Assembly (NCBI RefSeq): GCF_002482385.1
Contig: NZ_DLFW01000033.1
Location: 1-15,761 of the forward strand
Length of the DNA stretch: 15,761 bases
From: Dysgonomonas sp. UBA7710
GTDB taxonomy: Bacteria > Bacteroidota > Bacteroidia > Bacteroidales > Dysgonomonadaceae
Reading direction: 5' to 3'
The notes under the pieces: generated by a model
What the model was told of the DNA's origin: nothing
The model's input: only the letters and a program-made list of their open reading frames with translations
The model's database searches: none
Shown here: positions 7,293 through 14,241 of the stretch, in pieces
Position numbering within the stretch: the first letter of the stretch is position 1
Layout of the letters: each line of letters starts with the position of its first letter
Translations under genes and position numbers: made by a program

Positions 7293-7324
7293 TTTGTGTA
7301 TCTTACTGATTATGTCTACATTTG
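7293..7324 (+). promoter_or_regulatory. Promoter of the str (rpsL) operon
   Basis: TTTG (7293-7296), a 20-base spacer, then TACATTTG (7317-7324), an exact -7 consensus. Transcription should begin around 7329, leaving a leader of about 138 bases before rpsL. It is the only clear promoter found for the ribosomal block in this window and may serve much or all of it. Confidence 0.72.
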
Positions 7325-7328
7325 CAAC

Positions 7329-7412
7329 CCGAATAAAGCATGAAAAGAGGCTTGTTTTGGTGGCAAATATTTGATTGTCATTGAAATAGCTTCTGTTTAT
7401 TGTGTTATTCGG
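7329..7412 (+). promoter_or_regulatory. Structured rpsL leader RNA (candidate cis-regulator)
   Basis: Hand folding gives a closing helix CCGAATAA (7329-7336) with TTATTCGG (7405-7412), 8 perfect pairs beginning at the predicted transcript end. Inside it, a long hairpin joins 7346-7366 with 7375-7394: 20 pairs, one bulge at 7353, and an 8-base loop. Six of those pairs are G-U, which pair in RNA but not in DNA. Ribosomal protein operons are commonly autoregulated by such leaders; that this one is, and by which protein, is inference. Confidence 0.45.
7340..7384 (+). CDS. Possible 14-codon leader peptide ORF upstream of rpsL
   Basis: An ATG about 11 bases after the predicted transcription start opens a 14-codon frame (MKRGLFWWQIFDCH) that stops with TGA inside the 3' arm of the leader hairpin. 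Translating ribosomes would open that hairpin. Two adjacent Trp codons are notable. No Shine-Dalgarno sequence precedes it. It may equally be a chance ORF, and nothing but position supports expression. Confidence 0.2.
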   Translation: MKRGLFWWQIFDCH

Positions 7413-7466
7413 TAAAGTAAAATGTATAATAAAAATTGAATTTAAAGTTCTAAAGATTAAAACAAG

Positions 7467-7889
7467 ATGCCTACGATTCAACAATTAGTAAGAAAAGGAC
7501 GTACTGTTTTGGTTGAAAAGAGTAAATCCCGTGCATTGGATTCTTGCCCTCAACGCAGAGGTGTTTGTATCCGCGTGTACACAACTACTCCTAAGAAACC
7601 TAACTCAGCGATGCGTAAAGTAGCACGTGTGCGCTTAACAAACACAAAAGAGGTTAATGCTTATATTCCCGGAGAAGGGCATAACTTGCAGGAGCACTCG
7701 ATTGTACTTGTTAGAGGTGGCCGTGTGAAAGACCTGCCCGGAGTTCGTTATCACATTGTTCGCGGAACATTGGATACAGCCGGTGTTAACGGTCGTACAC
7801 AACGTCGCTCTAAGTACGGAGCAAAACGTCCTAAACCGGGAGCAGCGCCAGCAAAAGGTGCACCAGCTAAAGGGGGTAAGAAAAAATAA
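7467..7889 (+). CDS. rpsL: 30S ribosomal protein S12
   Basis: Decoding-centre protein of the small subunit, 140 residues. It shows the conserved PKKPNSA loop (42-48), where Lys43/Lys44 correspond to the classical streptomycin-resistance positions and are wild type. GGRVKDLPGVRYH follows, with Asp89, the residue that RimO methylthiolates in other bacteria. After the conserved core ending KYGAKRPK, the chain continues in a Pro/Ala/Gly/Lys tail (about residues 122-140) absent from the E. coli protein, which has 124 residues. It is the first gene of the str operon; the leader carries a promoter and predicted structure, and a 162-base gap separates it from rpsG. Confidence 0.99.
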   Translation: MPTIQQLVRKGRTVLVEKSKSRALDSCPQRRGVCIRVYTTTPKKPNSAMRKVARVRLTNTKEVNAYIPGEGHNLQEHSIVLVRGGRVKDLPGVRYHIVRGTLDTAGVNGRTQRRSKYGAKRPKPGAAPAKGAPAKGGKKK

Positions 7890-7905
7890 TCCCTGAGGCA
7901 ATCCC

Positions 7906-8020
7906 TTTAACCGAGATTTTTAATTAAGTATTAAAACGGTTTAAGTTTATTGGATAGGCTATACATGGGTTGAGTAAATGGTTCGGCGGAACCGTTGAAG
8001 ACATCAGAAAATTGGCAACC
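7906..8020 (+). promoter_or_regulatory. Structured rpsL-rpsG intercistronic RNA
   Basis: The 162-base gap is unusually long for this operon. It holds a hairpin at 7977-7996 (8 pairs, one G-U, loop GGCG; core GGTTC/GAACC), an outer 5-bp helix GGTTG (7968-7972) with CAACC (8016-8020), and an upstream weaker pairing of TTTAACCG (7906-7913) with CGGTTTAA (7937-7944). In E. coli, S7 represses translation by binding the rpsL-rpsG intercistronic region; the same location makes a comparable S7 site plausible here. No -7 promoter box is seen in the gap. Confidence 0.4.
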
Positions 8021-8051
8021 AAAAACAAAAACAAAATTTTTTAAGTAAACA

Positions 8052-8528
8052 ATGAGAAAGGCAAAACCAAAGAAAAGACAGATCCTTCCGGATCCTGTTT
8101 TCGGTGATGTAAAGGTTACAAAATTTGTTAACCACTTGATGTACGATGGTAAAAAATCGACTGCGTTCGATATTTTCTATACAGCATTAGAAATTGTAAA
8201 GAAAAAACTACCAAACGAAGAAAAGTCTGCTCTTGAGATATGGAAAGCAGCATTGGATAATGTAACTCCGCAAGTAGAAGTGAAGTCTCGCCGTGTAGGT
8301 GGTGCAACATTTCAGGTTCCTACCGAAATTCGCCCTGATCGCAAAGAATCAATCTGTATGAAAAATCTTATCCTGTATGCTCGTAAGAGAGGCGGAAAGA
8401 CTATGGCTGATAAATTAGGCGCTGAAATTACAGATGCATTTAATGGTCAAGGAGGCGCATATAAAAGAAAAGAGGACATGCACAAAATGGCTGAGGCTAA
8501 CCGTGCTTTCGCTCATTTCAGATTTTAA
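8052..8528 (+). CDS. rpsG: 30S ribosomal protein S7
   Basis: Primary 16S rRNA binding protein that nucleates assembly of the 30S head and contacts E-site tRNA. The 158 residues match the usual length and are intact from MRKAKPKKRQILPDP through RRVGGATFQVPTEIRP (80-95) to KTMADKLGAEITDAFNGQG and the C-terminal AEANRAFAHFRF. The start ATG follows an A/T-rich leader without a Shine-Dalgarno sequence. It is the second gene of the str operon and is likely the autoregulator in organisms where this operon is controlled by S7. fusA starts 24 bases downstream. Confidence 0.99.
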   Translation: MRKAKPKKRQILPDPVFGDVKVTKFVNHLMYDGKKSTAFDIFYTALEIVKKKLPNEEKSALEIWKAALDNVTPQVEVKSRRVGGATFQVPTEIRPDRKESICMKNLILYARKRGGKTMADKLGAEITDAFNGQGGAYKRKEDMHKMAEANRAFAHFRF

Positions 8529-8552
8529 CAAAAAGGAAAGAGCTATAAACCG

Positions 8553-10676
8553 ATGGCAAAAATTATCGACAATTTAAGAAATACAAGAAATATAGGCATC
8601 ATGGCTCACATTGATGCCGGTAAAACCACTACCTCCGAACGTATTTTGTTCTACACAGGTCTTACTCATAAGATCGGTGAGGTACATGATGGCGCTGCCA
8701 CTATGGACTGGATGGAGCAAGAGCAGGAGCGTGGTATCACCATCACATCTGCTGCTACTACAGCGAGCTGGAAATATAATAATGAGGTGTTTAAAATCAA
8801 CCTTATAGATACTCCCGGACACGTTGACTTTACAGTAGAGGTAGAGCGTTCACTCCGTATCCTCGACGGAGCTATCGCTGCTTACGATGCCGTAAGCGGG
8901 GTAGAGCCTCAATCGGAAACAGTGTGGCGTCAGGCTGACAAATACGATGTGCCCCGTATGTGTTATGTGAATAAGATGGACCGTTCAGGTGCAGACTTTT
9001 TTGAAGTAGTTCGCCAGATAAAAGAAATGCTGAACGGAAATCCTTGTCCGGTACAGATTCCTATCGGTGCGGAAGAAAACTTCAAGGGAATCATCGACTT
9101 AGTGAAAATGAAGGCGATGTACTGGCACGACGAAACTATGGGTGCTGACTACGAACTCGATGAAATCCCGGCAGAATACCTGGCGGAAGCTCAGGAGTGG
9201 AGAGAAAAAATGCTTGAAAAAGCTGCTGAATGTGATGAAACATTGATGGAGAAATTCTTCGATGATCCTTCTTCTATTACTGAAGATGAAATCCTTGCGG
9301 CACTTCGTATCGGAACTCTTTCTATGCAGATCAATCCGATGTTTTGCGGTTCTTCATTCAAGAACAAAGGTGTACAACCATTACTGGATGGCGTATGTAA
9401 ATTCCTTCCCAGCCCTATCGATACATTAGCTATTGAAGGTACAGATCCTAGAAACGGGAATACAGTTGTACGTCACCCTAGCCCGGACGAACCTATGTGT
9501 GCTTTGGCATTTAAGATCGCCACTGACCCGTTTGTAGGCCGTTTGTGCTTCTTCCGTGTTTACTCGGGAGAACTGGCTGCCGGTTCTTATGTATATAATA
9601 CCCGTTCTGAAAAGAAAGAACGTATTTCCCGTCTGTTCCAGATGCACTCAAACAAACAGAATCCGAAGGATGTGATTGGTTGTGGTGATATAGGTGCAGG
9701 TGTAGGATTTAAAGATATCCGTACAGGTGATACATTGTGTGATGAAAACCATCCTATCGTTCTTGAGTCTATGGACTTCCCTGAACCGGTTATCGGGATT
9801 GCAATTGAGCCAATCACTCAAAAGGATGTGGATAAACTTTCCAACGGTCTTGCAAAACTTGCCGAAGAAGATCCGACATTCCGTGTACATACGGATGAAG
9901 ATTCAGGCCAGACAATCATCGAAGGTATGGGTGAGCTTCACCTGGAAATCATCATTGACCGTCTGAAACGCGAGTTCAAAGTAGAATGTAACCAGGGACG
10001 TCCTCAGGTATCTTATAAAGAAGCGATCTCTCAGACAGTAGAGCTTCGCGAAGTTTATAAGAAACAATCGGGAGGTCGTGGTAAGTTTGCCGATATCATA
10101 GTTAAAGTTGGTCCTACAGATGCAGGCTTCGAAGGTGAACTACAATTCATCGATGAAGTGAAAGGCGGTAATGTTCCTAAAGAATTTATCCCTTCTGTAC
10201 AGAAAGGATTTGCTGCTGCAATGAAAAATGGTGTACTTGCAGGATATGCGCTTGATAAACTGAAAGTAGTTCTTGTAGATGGTTCATACCATACAGTGGA
10301 CTCTGACCAGTTGTCATTCGAACTTGCAGCTAAGTTTGCTTTCAAAAATGCTTGTGAGAAAGCAAGCCCGGTATTACAGGAACCTATCATGAAACTGGAG
10401 GTCGTTACTCCGGAAGAAAGTATGGGTGATGTGATTTCCGACCTGAACAAACGCCGCGGGCAAGTAGAAGGTATGGAATCGAGCCGTTCCGGTGCACGCA
10501 TCGTGAAGGCAAAAGTGCCTTTGGCGGAAATGTTTGGCTATGTAACGTCGTTGAGAACAATTACATCAGGTAGAGCAACATCAGCAATGACATTCTCTCA
10601 CTACGAGGTAGTATCTCCGTCGATTGCACGCCAGGTATTGACTGAAGTTAAAGGACGTGTCGATCTGATCAAATAA
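8553..10676 (+). CDS. fusA: Elongation factor G
   Basis: Translational GTPase that drives tRNA-mRNA translocation and, with RRF, ribosome recycling. The 707 residues cover all five domains. G motifs are intact: P-loop AHIDAGKT (18-25), switch I RGITI (60-64), DTPGH (86-90) with the catalytic His90, and NKMD (140-143). The C-terminal domains III-V follow, including LHLEIIIDRLKREF and FGYVTSLRTITSGRATSAMTF. Bacteroidota often carry a second, diverged EF-G elsewhere; the intact GTPase motifs and str-operon position mark this as the housekeeping copy. It is followed by an 89-base gap with a hairpin and then directly by rpsJ, with no tuf gene between. Confidence 0.99.
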   Translation: MAKIIDNLRNTRNIGIMAHIDAGKTTTSERILFYTGLTHKIGEVHDGAATMDWMEQEQERGITITSAATTASWKYNNEVFKINLIDTPGHVDFTVEVERSLRILDGAIAAYDAVSGVEPQSETVWRQADKYDVPRMCYVNKMDRSGADFFEVVRQIKEMLNGNPCPVQIPIGAEENFKGIIDLVKMKAMYWHDETMGADYELDEIPAEYLAEAQEWREKMLEKAAECDETLMEKFFDDPSSITEDEILAALRIGTLSMQINPMFCGSSFKNKGVQPLLDGVCKFLPSPIDTLAIEGTDPRNGNTVVRHPSPDEPMCALAFKIATDPFVGRLCFFRVYSGELAAGSYVYNTRSEKKERISRLFQMHSNKQNPKDVIGCGDIGAGVGFKDIRTGDTLCDENHPIVLESMDFPEPVIGIAIEPITQKDVDKLSNGLAKLAEEDPTFRVHTDEDSGQTIIEGMGELHLEIIIDRLKREFKVECNQGRPQVSYKEAISQTVELREVYKKQSGGRGKFADIIVKVGPTDAGFEGELQFIDEVKGGNVPKEFIPSVQKGFAAAMKNGVLAGYALDKLKVVLVDGSYHTVDSDQLSFELAAKFAFKNACEKASPVLQEPIMKLEVVTPEESMGDVISDLNKRRGQVEGMESSRSGARIVKAKVPLAEMFGYVTSLRTITSGRATSAMTFSHYEVVSPSIARQVLTEVKGRVDLIK

Positions 10677-10682
10677 TAAATG

Positions 10683-10720
10683 CAGACTGCGGTTAGTAAA
10701 TGACTCTTAATCGCAGTCTG
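10683..10720 (+). terminator. Hairpin between fusA and rpsJ (attenuator or processing site)
   Basis: CAGACTGCG (10683-10691) and CGCAGTCTG (10712-10720) are perfect complements. Pairing can continue inward by five more pairs (two G-U) to 14 bp with a 10-base loop. The following bases are A/T-rich (AATCTATTTTATAAT) rather than a pure T run, so partial termination or RNA processing is more likely than a full stop. It marks the junction of the str and S10 operons. A poor promoter match (AAATTTTG, 10736-10743) lies after it. Confidence 0.6.
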
Positions 10721-10765
10721 AATCTATTTTATAATAAATTTTGAATAACTAATTAAAAACAGACA

Positions 10766-11071
10766 ATGAGTCAAAAAATCAGAATTAAACTAAAATCTTA
10801 CGATTACATGCTGGTAGATAAATCTGCCGAGAAAATCGTTAAAACGGTAAAAGCAACAGGTGCAGTAGTAAGCGGTCCAATTCCGTTACCAACTCACAAA
10901 CGTATCTTTACTGTAAACCGTTCAACTTTCGTTAACAAGAAGTCTCGCGAGCAATTCGAACTGTCTTCTTATAAAAGACTGATCGACATCTACAGCTCTA
11001 CAGCTAAAACAGTAGATGCGCTAATGAAACTTGAGTTGCCAAGTGGCGTTGAAGTTGAAATCAAAGTTTGA
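10766..11071 (+). CDS. rpsJ: 30S ribosomal protein S10
   Basis: Small-subunit head protein that also serves in NusB-S10 transcription antitermination in many bacteria. The 101 residues are the usual length; recognisable stretches are IRIKLKSYDYMLVDKSAEKIV (5-25), GPIPLPTHKRIFTVNRS (37-53) on the extended rRNA-binding loop, and the C-terminal strand GVEVEIKV. First gene of the S10 operon, 89 bases after fusA beyond a hairpin; rplC follows after 38 bases. Confidence 0.99.
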   Translation: MSQKIRIKLKSYDYMLVDKSAEKIVKTVKATGAVVSGPIPLPTHKRIFTVNRSTFVNKKSREQFELSSYKRLIDIYSSTAKTVDALMKLELPSGVEVEIKV

Positions 11072-11109
11072 TGAATTTTTATACTAGTTTTAATAAATAA
11101 TTTAGAGAA

Positions 11110-11724
11110 ATGCCAGGATTATTAGGAAAAAAAATCGGAATGACATCCGTTTTCAGTGCCGAGGGAAAAAATATTCCATGCACTGTTATCGAAGTGGGTC
11201 CTTGTGTTGTTACTCAGGTAAAAACAGTTGAGAAAGACGGTTACGAAGCTTTACAGCTAGGGTTTGTTGAAAAGAAAGACAAACACACAGCTAAGCCGCA
11301 AGCCGGACATTTCAAAAAAGCCGGAGTAGCACCTCAAAGACACTTGGCCGAGTTCAAAGGAATTGAAGGTCGCAAACTAGGCGATGTACTTACTGTAGAC
11401 TTCTTAGAAGACGCTCAGTATGTAGATGTTATCGGAACATCGAAAGGTAAAGGATTCCAGGGGGTTGTTAAACGCCACAATTTCGGTGGGGTAGGACAGG
11501 CAACTTTGGGACAACACAACCGCCTTCGTGCTCCGGGTTCTATCGGTGCTTGTTCTTACCCTGCGAAGGTATTTAAGGGAACAAGAATGGGCGGACAAAT
11601 GGGTAATGTACGCACAACTGTCCAAAACCTTGAAGTAATTAAAGTGATTCCGGAACACAATCTTTTGCTGATTAAAGGCTCTGTACCGGGAAGTAAAGGT
11701 TCAATCGTAATAATTGAGAAATAA
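11110..11724 (+). CDS. rplC: 50S ribosomal protein L3
   Basis: Large-subunit protein whose extended loop reaches the peptidyl-transferase centre; an early assembly protein. 204 residues, starting MPGLLGKKIGMTSVF, with the conserved core GTSKGKGFQGVVKRHNF (109-125) and the loop GSIGACSYPAKVFKGTRMGGQMG (about 143-165). The position aligned with E. coli Gln150, which PrmB methylates, appears to be Ser149 here. Its stop codon overlaps the rplD start by one base (TAATG at 11722-11726), indicating translational coupling. Confidence 0.99.
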   Translation: MPGLLGKKIGMTSVFSAEGKNIPCTVIEVGPCVVTQVKTVEKDGYEALQLGFVEKKDKHTAKPQAGHFKKAGVAPQRHLAEFKGIEGRKLGDVLTVDFLEDAQYVDVIGTSKGKGFQGVVKRHNFGGVGQATLGQHNRLRAPGSIGACSYPAKVFKGTRMGGQMGNVRTTVQNLEVIKVIPEHNLLLIKGSVPGSKGSIVIIEK

Positions 11725-12353
11725 TGGAACTGAGTGTATTAGATAAAAACGGTAAAGATACCGGTAAAAAAGTAGCGTTGAACGATGCTATTTATGGAAT
11801 TGAACCTAACGAACACGTTCTTTGGTTAGATGTGAAACAATACCTGGCAAACCAACGTCAGGGTACTCACAAATCTAAAGAAAGAAGTGAAATGTCGGGA
11901 AGTACACGCAAATTGATCCGCCAGAAAGGTGGAGGTGGTGCACGTCGTGGTGACATCAACTCTCCGGTATTGGTTGGAGGTGCCCGTGTATTCGGTCCAA
12001 AGCCAAGAGATTATAGCTTCAAATTAAATAAGAAAGTAAAACAACTTGCACGTAAATCTGCTCTTGCTACCAAAGCAAAAGGTAACCAGATCGTAATAGT
12101 TGAAGACTTTTCTTTTGATGCGCCGAAAACTAAGGATTTCGTAGCATTGACTAAAAATTTGCAAGTGGCTGATAAAAAGATACTTCTAGTTTTGCCAGAC
12201 CAAAATAAAAATGTATATTTGTCGGCTCGTAATTTAGAAAGAGTAAAAGTTGTAAAAGCTTCTGATTTAAATACTTACTCAATACTTAACTGTTCAAGTC
12301 TGGTATTGGCTGAGTCATCGGTTGCTGTTATAGATAACCTTTTAAAAGCATAA
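11724..12353 (+). CDS. rplD: 50S ribosomal protein L4
   Basis: Large-subunit protein whose loop lines the peptide exit tunnel; in E. coli it is also the autoregulator of the S10 operon. 209 residues. The tunnel loop is intact: RQGTHKSKERSEMSGSTRKLIRQKGGGGARRGD, followed by SPVLVGGARVFGPKPRDY (80-97). The globular C-terminal half ends in a typical Leu/Val-rich segment. The start overlaps the rplC stop by one base, and a full AAGGAGG site begins inside its own stop codon, serving rplW. Confidence 0.98.
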   Translation: MELSVLDKNGKDTGKKVALNDAIYGIEPNEHVLWLDVKQYLANQRQGTHKSKERSEMSGSTRKLIRQKGGGGARRGDINSPVLVGGARVFGPKPRDYSFKLNKKVKQLARKSALATKAKGNQIVIVEDFSFDAPKTKDFVALTKNLQVADKKILLVLPDQNKNVYLSARNLERVKVVKASDLNTYSILNCSSLVLAESSVAVIDNLLKA

Positions 12354-12358
12354 GGAGG
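12352..12358 (+). promoter_or_regulatory. Unusually strong Shine-Dalgarno sequence before rplW
   Basis: AAGGAGG, perfectly complementary to the core of the bacterial 16S anti-SD, starts within the rplD stop codon and lies 5 bases before the rplW ATG. The other ribosomal genes here have A/T-rich leaders with at most short purine patches. In Bacteroidota the anti-SD is generally little used because ribosomal proteins sequester the 16S tail, so this site stands out. Confidence 0.85.
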
Positions 12359-12363
12359 ATACT

Positions 12364-12657
12364 ATGGGAATTATAATTAAACCAATATTAACAGAAAAAC
12401 AAACTGCGATTTCGGAAAAATTCCCGAATCGTTATGGTTTTCGTGTTGCTCCAGATGCAAACAAAGTGGAGATTAAGAAAGCGATAGAAGAACTTTACGG
12501 CGTAACGGTTGAGTCAGTGAACACAATCAAATACGACGGAAAACGTAAAAGCCGCTACACTAAAGCAGGTGTAATCAGCGGTAAAACTTCGGCTTTCAAG
12601 AAAGCGATAATCACCCTTAAACAAGGTGAGAGTATAGACTTTTTTAGTAATATCTAA
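12364..12657 (+). CDS. rplW: 50S ribosomal protein L23
   Basis: Sits at the peptide exit and forms the docking site for trigger factor and SRP. 97 residues, intact: IIKPILTEKQTAISEKFPNRYGFRV, then the helix DANKVEIKKAIEELYGVTVESVNT and the basic loop KRKSRYTKAG that reaches rRNA. Start ATG is fixed by the AAGGAGG site at 12352-12358. rplB begins 7 bases after the stop. Confidence 0.98.
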   Translation: MGIIIKPILTEKQTAISEKFPNRYGFRVAPDANKVEIKKAIEELYGVTVESVNTIKYDGKRKSRYTKAGVISGKTSAFKKAIITLKQGESIDFFSNI

Positions 12658-12664
12658 ATAAAAA

Positions 12665-13489
12665 ATGGCAGTACGTAAATTAAAGCCCACAACACCGGGG
12701 CAGAGACACAAAATTATTGGTACATTCGAAGAAATCACTGCAAGTGTACCAGAAAAATCCCTTGTAGTCGGTAAAAAAGCGTCAGGTGGCCGTAACAACC
12801 AGGGAAAGATGACAATGCGTTATCTTGGTGGTGGTCACAAAAGACAATTGAGGCTAATCGACTTCAAGAGAACAAAAGACGGAATACCAGCCACTGTAAA
12901 ATCGATAGAATACGATCCGAACCGTTCGGCTCGTATCGCATTGTTATATTACGCTGACGGAGCAAAAACATATATACTGGCTCCTCAGGGATTGGTAGTA
13001 GGTCAGACAGTGATGTCGGGAGCTGAAGCTGCTCCTGAAGTCGGAAATACATTGCCTTTAGCAAAAATTCCGATTGGTACAGTTATTCATAACATTGAAT
13101 TACGTCCCGGACAAGGAGCTAAAATGGTTCGTTCGGCAGGTGGATTTGCACAGTTGACTTCCCGTGAAGGCGATTATGCTATCATCAGAATGCCTTCGGG
13201 GGAAACACGCAAGATCCTATTGGCTTGTAAAGCTACTGTAGGTAGTGTAGGTAATTCAGATCATGCTCTTGAAAAATCAGGTAAAGCCGGACGCTCTCGC
13301 TGGCTTGGACGTCGCCCTCGCAACCGTGGTGTTGTAATGAACCCTGTCGATCACCCAATGGGTGGTGGTGAAGGTCGCGCTTCGGGAGGACACCCAAGAT
13401 CACGTAAAGGATTGTATTCTAAGGGTCTTAAGACTAGAGCTCCTAAGAAACATTCTTCTAAGTACATAATCGAAAGAAGAAAGAAATAA
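12665..13489 (+). CDS. rplB: 50S ribosomal protein L2
   Basis: Large, conserved large-subunit protein needed for subunit joining and peptidyl-transferase activity. 274 residues, normal length. Clear landmarks are GGRNNQGKMTMRYLGGGHKR (41-60), DFKRTKDGIPA, EYDPNRSARIAL, and the C-terminal signature PRNRGVVMNPVDHPMGGGEGR. The His of VDHP, equivalent to the essential His229 in E. coli, is present. The next His of the E. coli DHPHGGG motif is Met here, which I recall as common in this phylum. Gaps to both neighbours are short (7 and 22 bases). Confidence 0.99.
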   Translation: MAVRKLKPTTPGQRHKIIGTFEEITASVPEKSLVVGKKASGGRNNQGKMTMRYLGGGHKRQLRLIDFKRTKDGIPATVKSIEYDPNRSARIALLYYADGAKTYILAPQGLVVGQTVMSGAEAAPEVGNTLPLAKIPIGTVIHNIELRPGQGAKMVRSAGGFAQLTSREGDYAIIRMPSGETRKILLACKATVGSVGNSDHALEKSGKAGRSRWLGRRPRNRGVVMNPVDHPMGGGEGRASGGHPRSRKGLYSKGLKTRAPKKHSSKYIIERRKK

Positions 13490-13511
13490 TAACCTGATTA
13501 ATTAAGAAATT

Positions 13512-13781
13512 ATGAGTCGTTCGTTAAAAAAAGGCCCGTATATTAATGTTAAGCTTGAGAAAAAAGTCTTGGCCATGAATGAGTCAGGTAAAAAAGCTGT
13601 AGTTAAGACATGGGCAAGGGCTTCAATGATCTCTCCTGACTTTGTAGGTCACACTATTGCTGTTCACAACGGAAACAAATTCATTCCGGTATATGTGACA
13701 GAAAATATGGTAGGACATAAATTAGGAGAATTCTCCCTCACACGTACATTCCGTGGACACGGAGGTAACAAGAAAAAATAA
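13512..13781 (+). CDS. rpsS: 30S ribosomal protein S19
   Basis: Head protein of the small subunit, near the A-site finger bridge to the 50S. 89 residues, all of the conserved core: SRSLKKGPYINVKLEKKV, TWARASMISPDFVGHTIAVHNGNKFIPVYVTENMVGHKLGEFSLTRTFRGH and a short Gly/Asn/Lys end. A/T-rich leader without Shine-Dalgarno. It lies between rplB and rplV in the conserved S10 order, with 46 bases before rplV. Confidence 0.99.
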   Translation: MSRSLKKGPYINVKLEKKVLAMNESGKKAVVKTWARASMISPDFVGHTIAVHNGNKFIPVYVTENMVGHKLGEFSLTRTFRGHGGNKKK

Positions 13782-13827
13782 TTGGAGCAGAAGCCAATAA
13801 ATTAATTAAAAGAAAACATTAAAAATA

Positions 13828-14235
13828 ATGGGTGCTAGAAAAAGAATAACAGCTGAAAAAAGAAAGGAAGCTCAAAAAACCATTTCTTTTGCCAAGTTGA
13901 ACGATGTACCGACTTCACCACGCAAAATGCGCCTTGTGGCTGACATGATCCGTGGAATGGAGGCATTCAGAGCGCTTGGTGTATTGAAATACTCAAATAA
14001 AGAAGCTGCTGCCAGATTAGAAAAACTATTGCGTTCAGCTATCGCAAACTGGGAAGCTAAAAATGAACGTAAAGCAGAAAGTGGTGAGCTATTTGTATCA
14101 TTGATAAACGTAGATGGTGGCGCAATGCTGAAAAGAATGCGTCCTGCTCCACAGGGGAGAGGTTACAGAATCCGCAAGCGTTCAAACCATGTGACCCTTC
14201 ACGTAGATACACTAAATAAAGAAAATCAAAATTAA
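13828..14235 (+). CDS. rplV: 50S ribosomal protein L22
   Basis: Binds all domains of 23S rRNA and lines the exit tunnel with a beta hairpin. 135 residues, longer than the E. coli protein (110) because of a basic N-terminal extension (MGARKRITAEKRKEAQKTI). The core begins about FAKLNDVPTSPRKMRLVADMIRG, and the tunnel hairpin is MLKRMRPAPQGRGYRIRKRSNHVTLHV, with no insertion or deletion that would suggest macrolide resistance. It is followed after 6 bases by rpsC. Confidence 0.98.
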   Translation: MGARKRITAEKRKEAQKTISFAKLNDVPTSPRKMRLVADMIRGMEAFRALGVLKYSNKEAAARLEKLLRSAIANWEAKNERKAESGELFVSLINVDGGAMLKRMRPAPQGRGYRIRKRSNHVTLHVDTLNKENQN

Positions 14236-14241
14236 TAGCAG

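Noticed and set aside
5688..7373. CAAATATTTG palindrome shared by the ompP1 upstream region (5688-5697) and the rpsL leader (7364-7373)
   Set aside because: Only 10 AT-rich bases, at unrelated positions relative to the promoters; in the rpsL leader it is explained by the longer hairpin. Chance is sufficient.
10055..10501. 148-codon open frame on the minus strand inside fusA
   Set aside because: Antisense shadow of a highly conserved gene; no start context, no recognisable domain.
10677..10765. Missing tuf gene between fusA and rpsJ taken as a deletion
   Set aside because: No remnant is visible, and str operons without tuf at this position are, as far as I know, normal in Bacteroidota.
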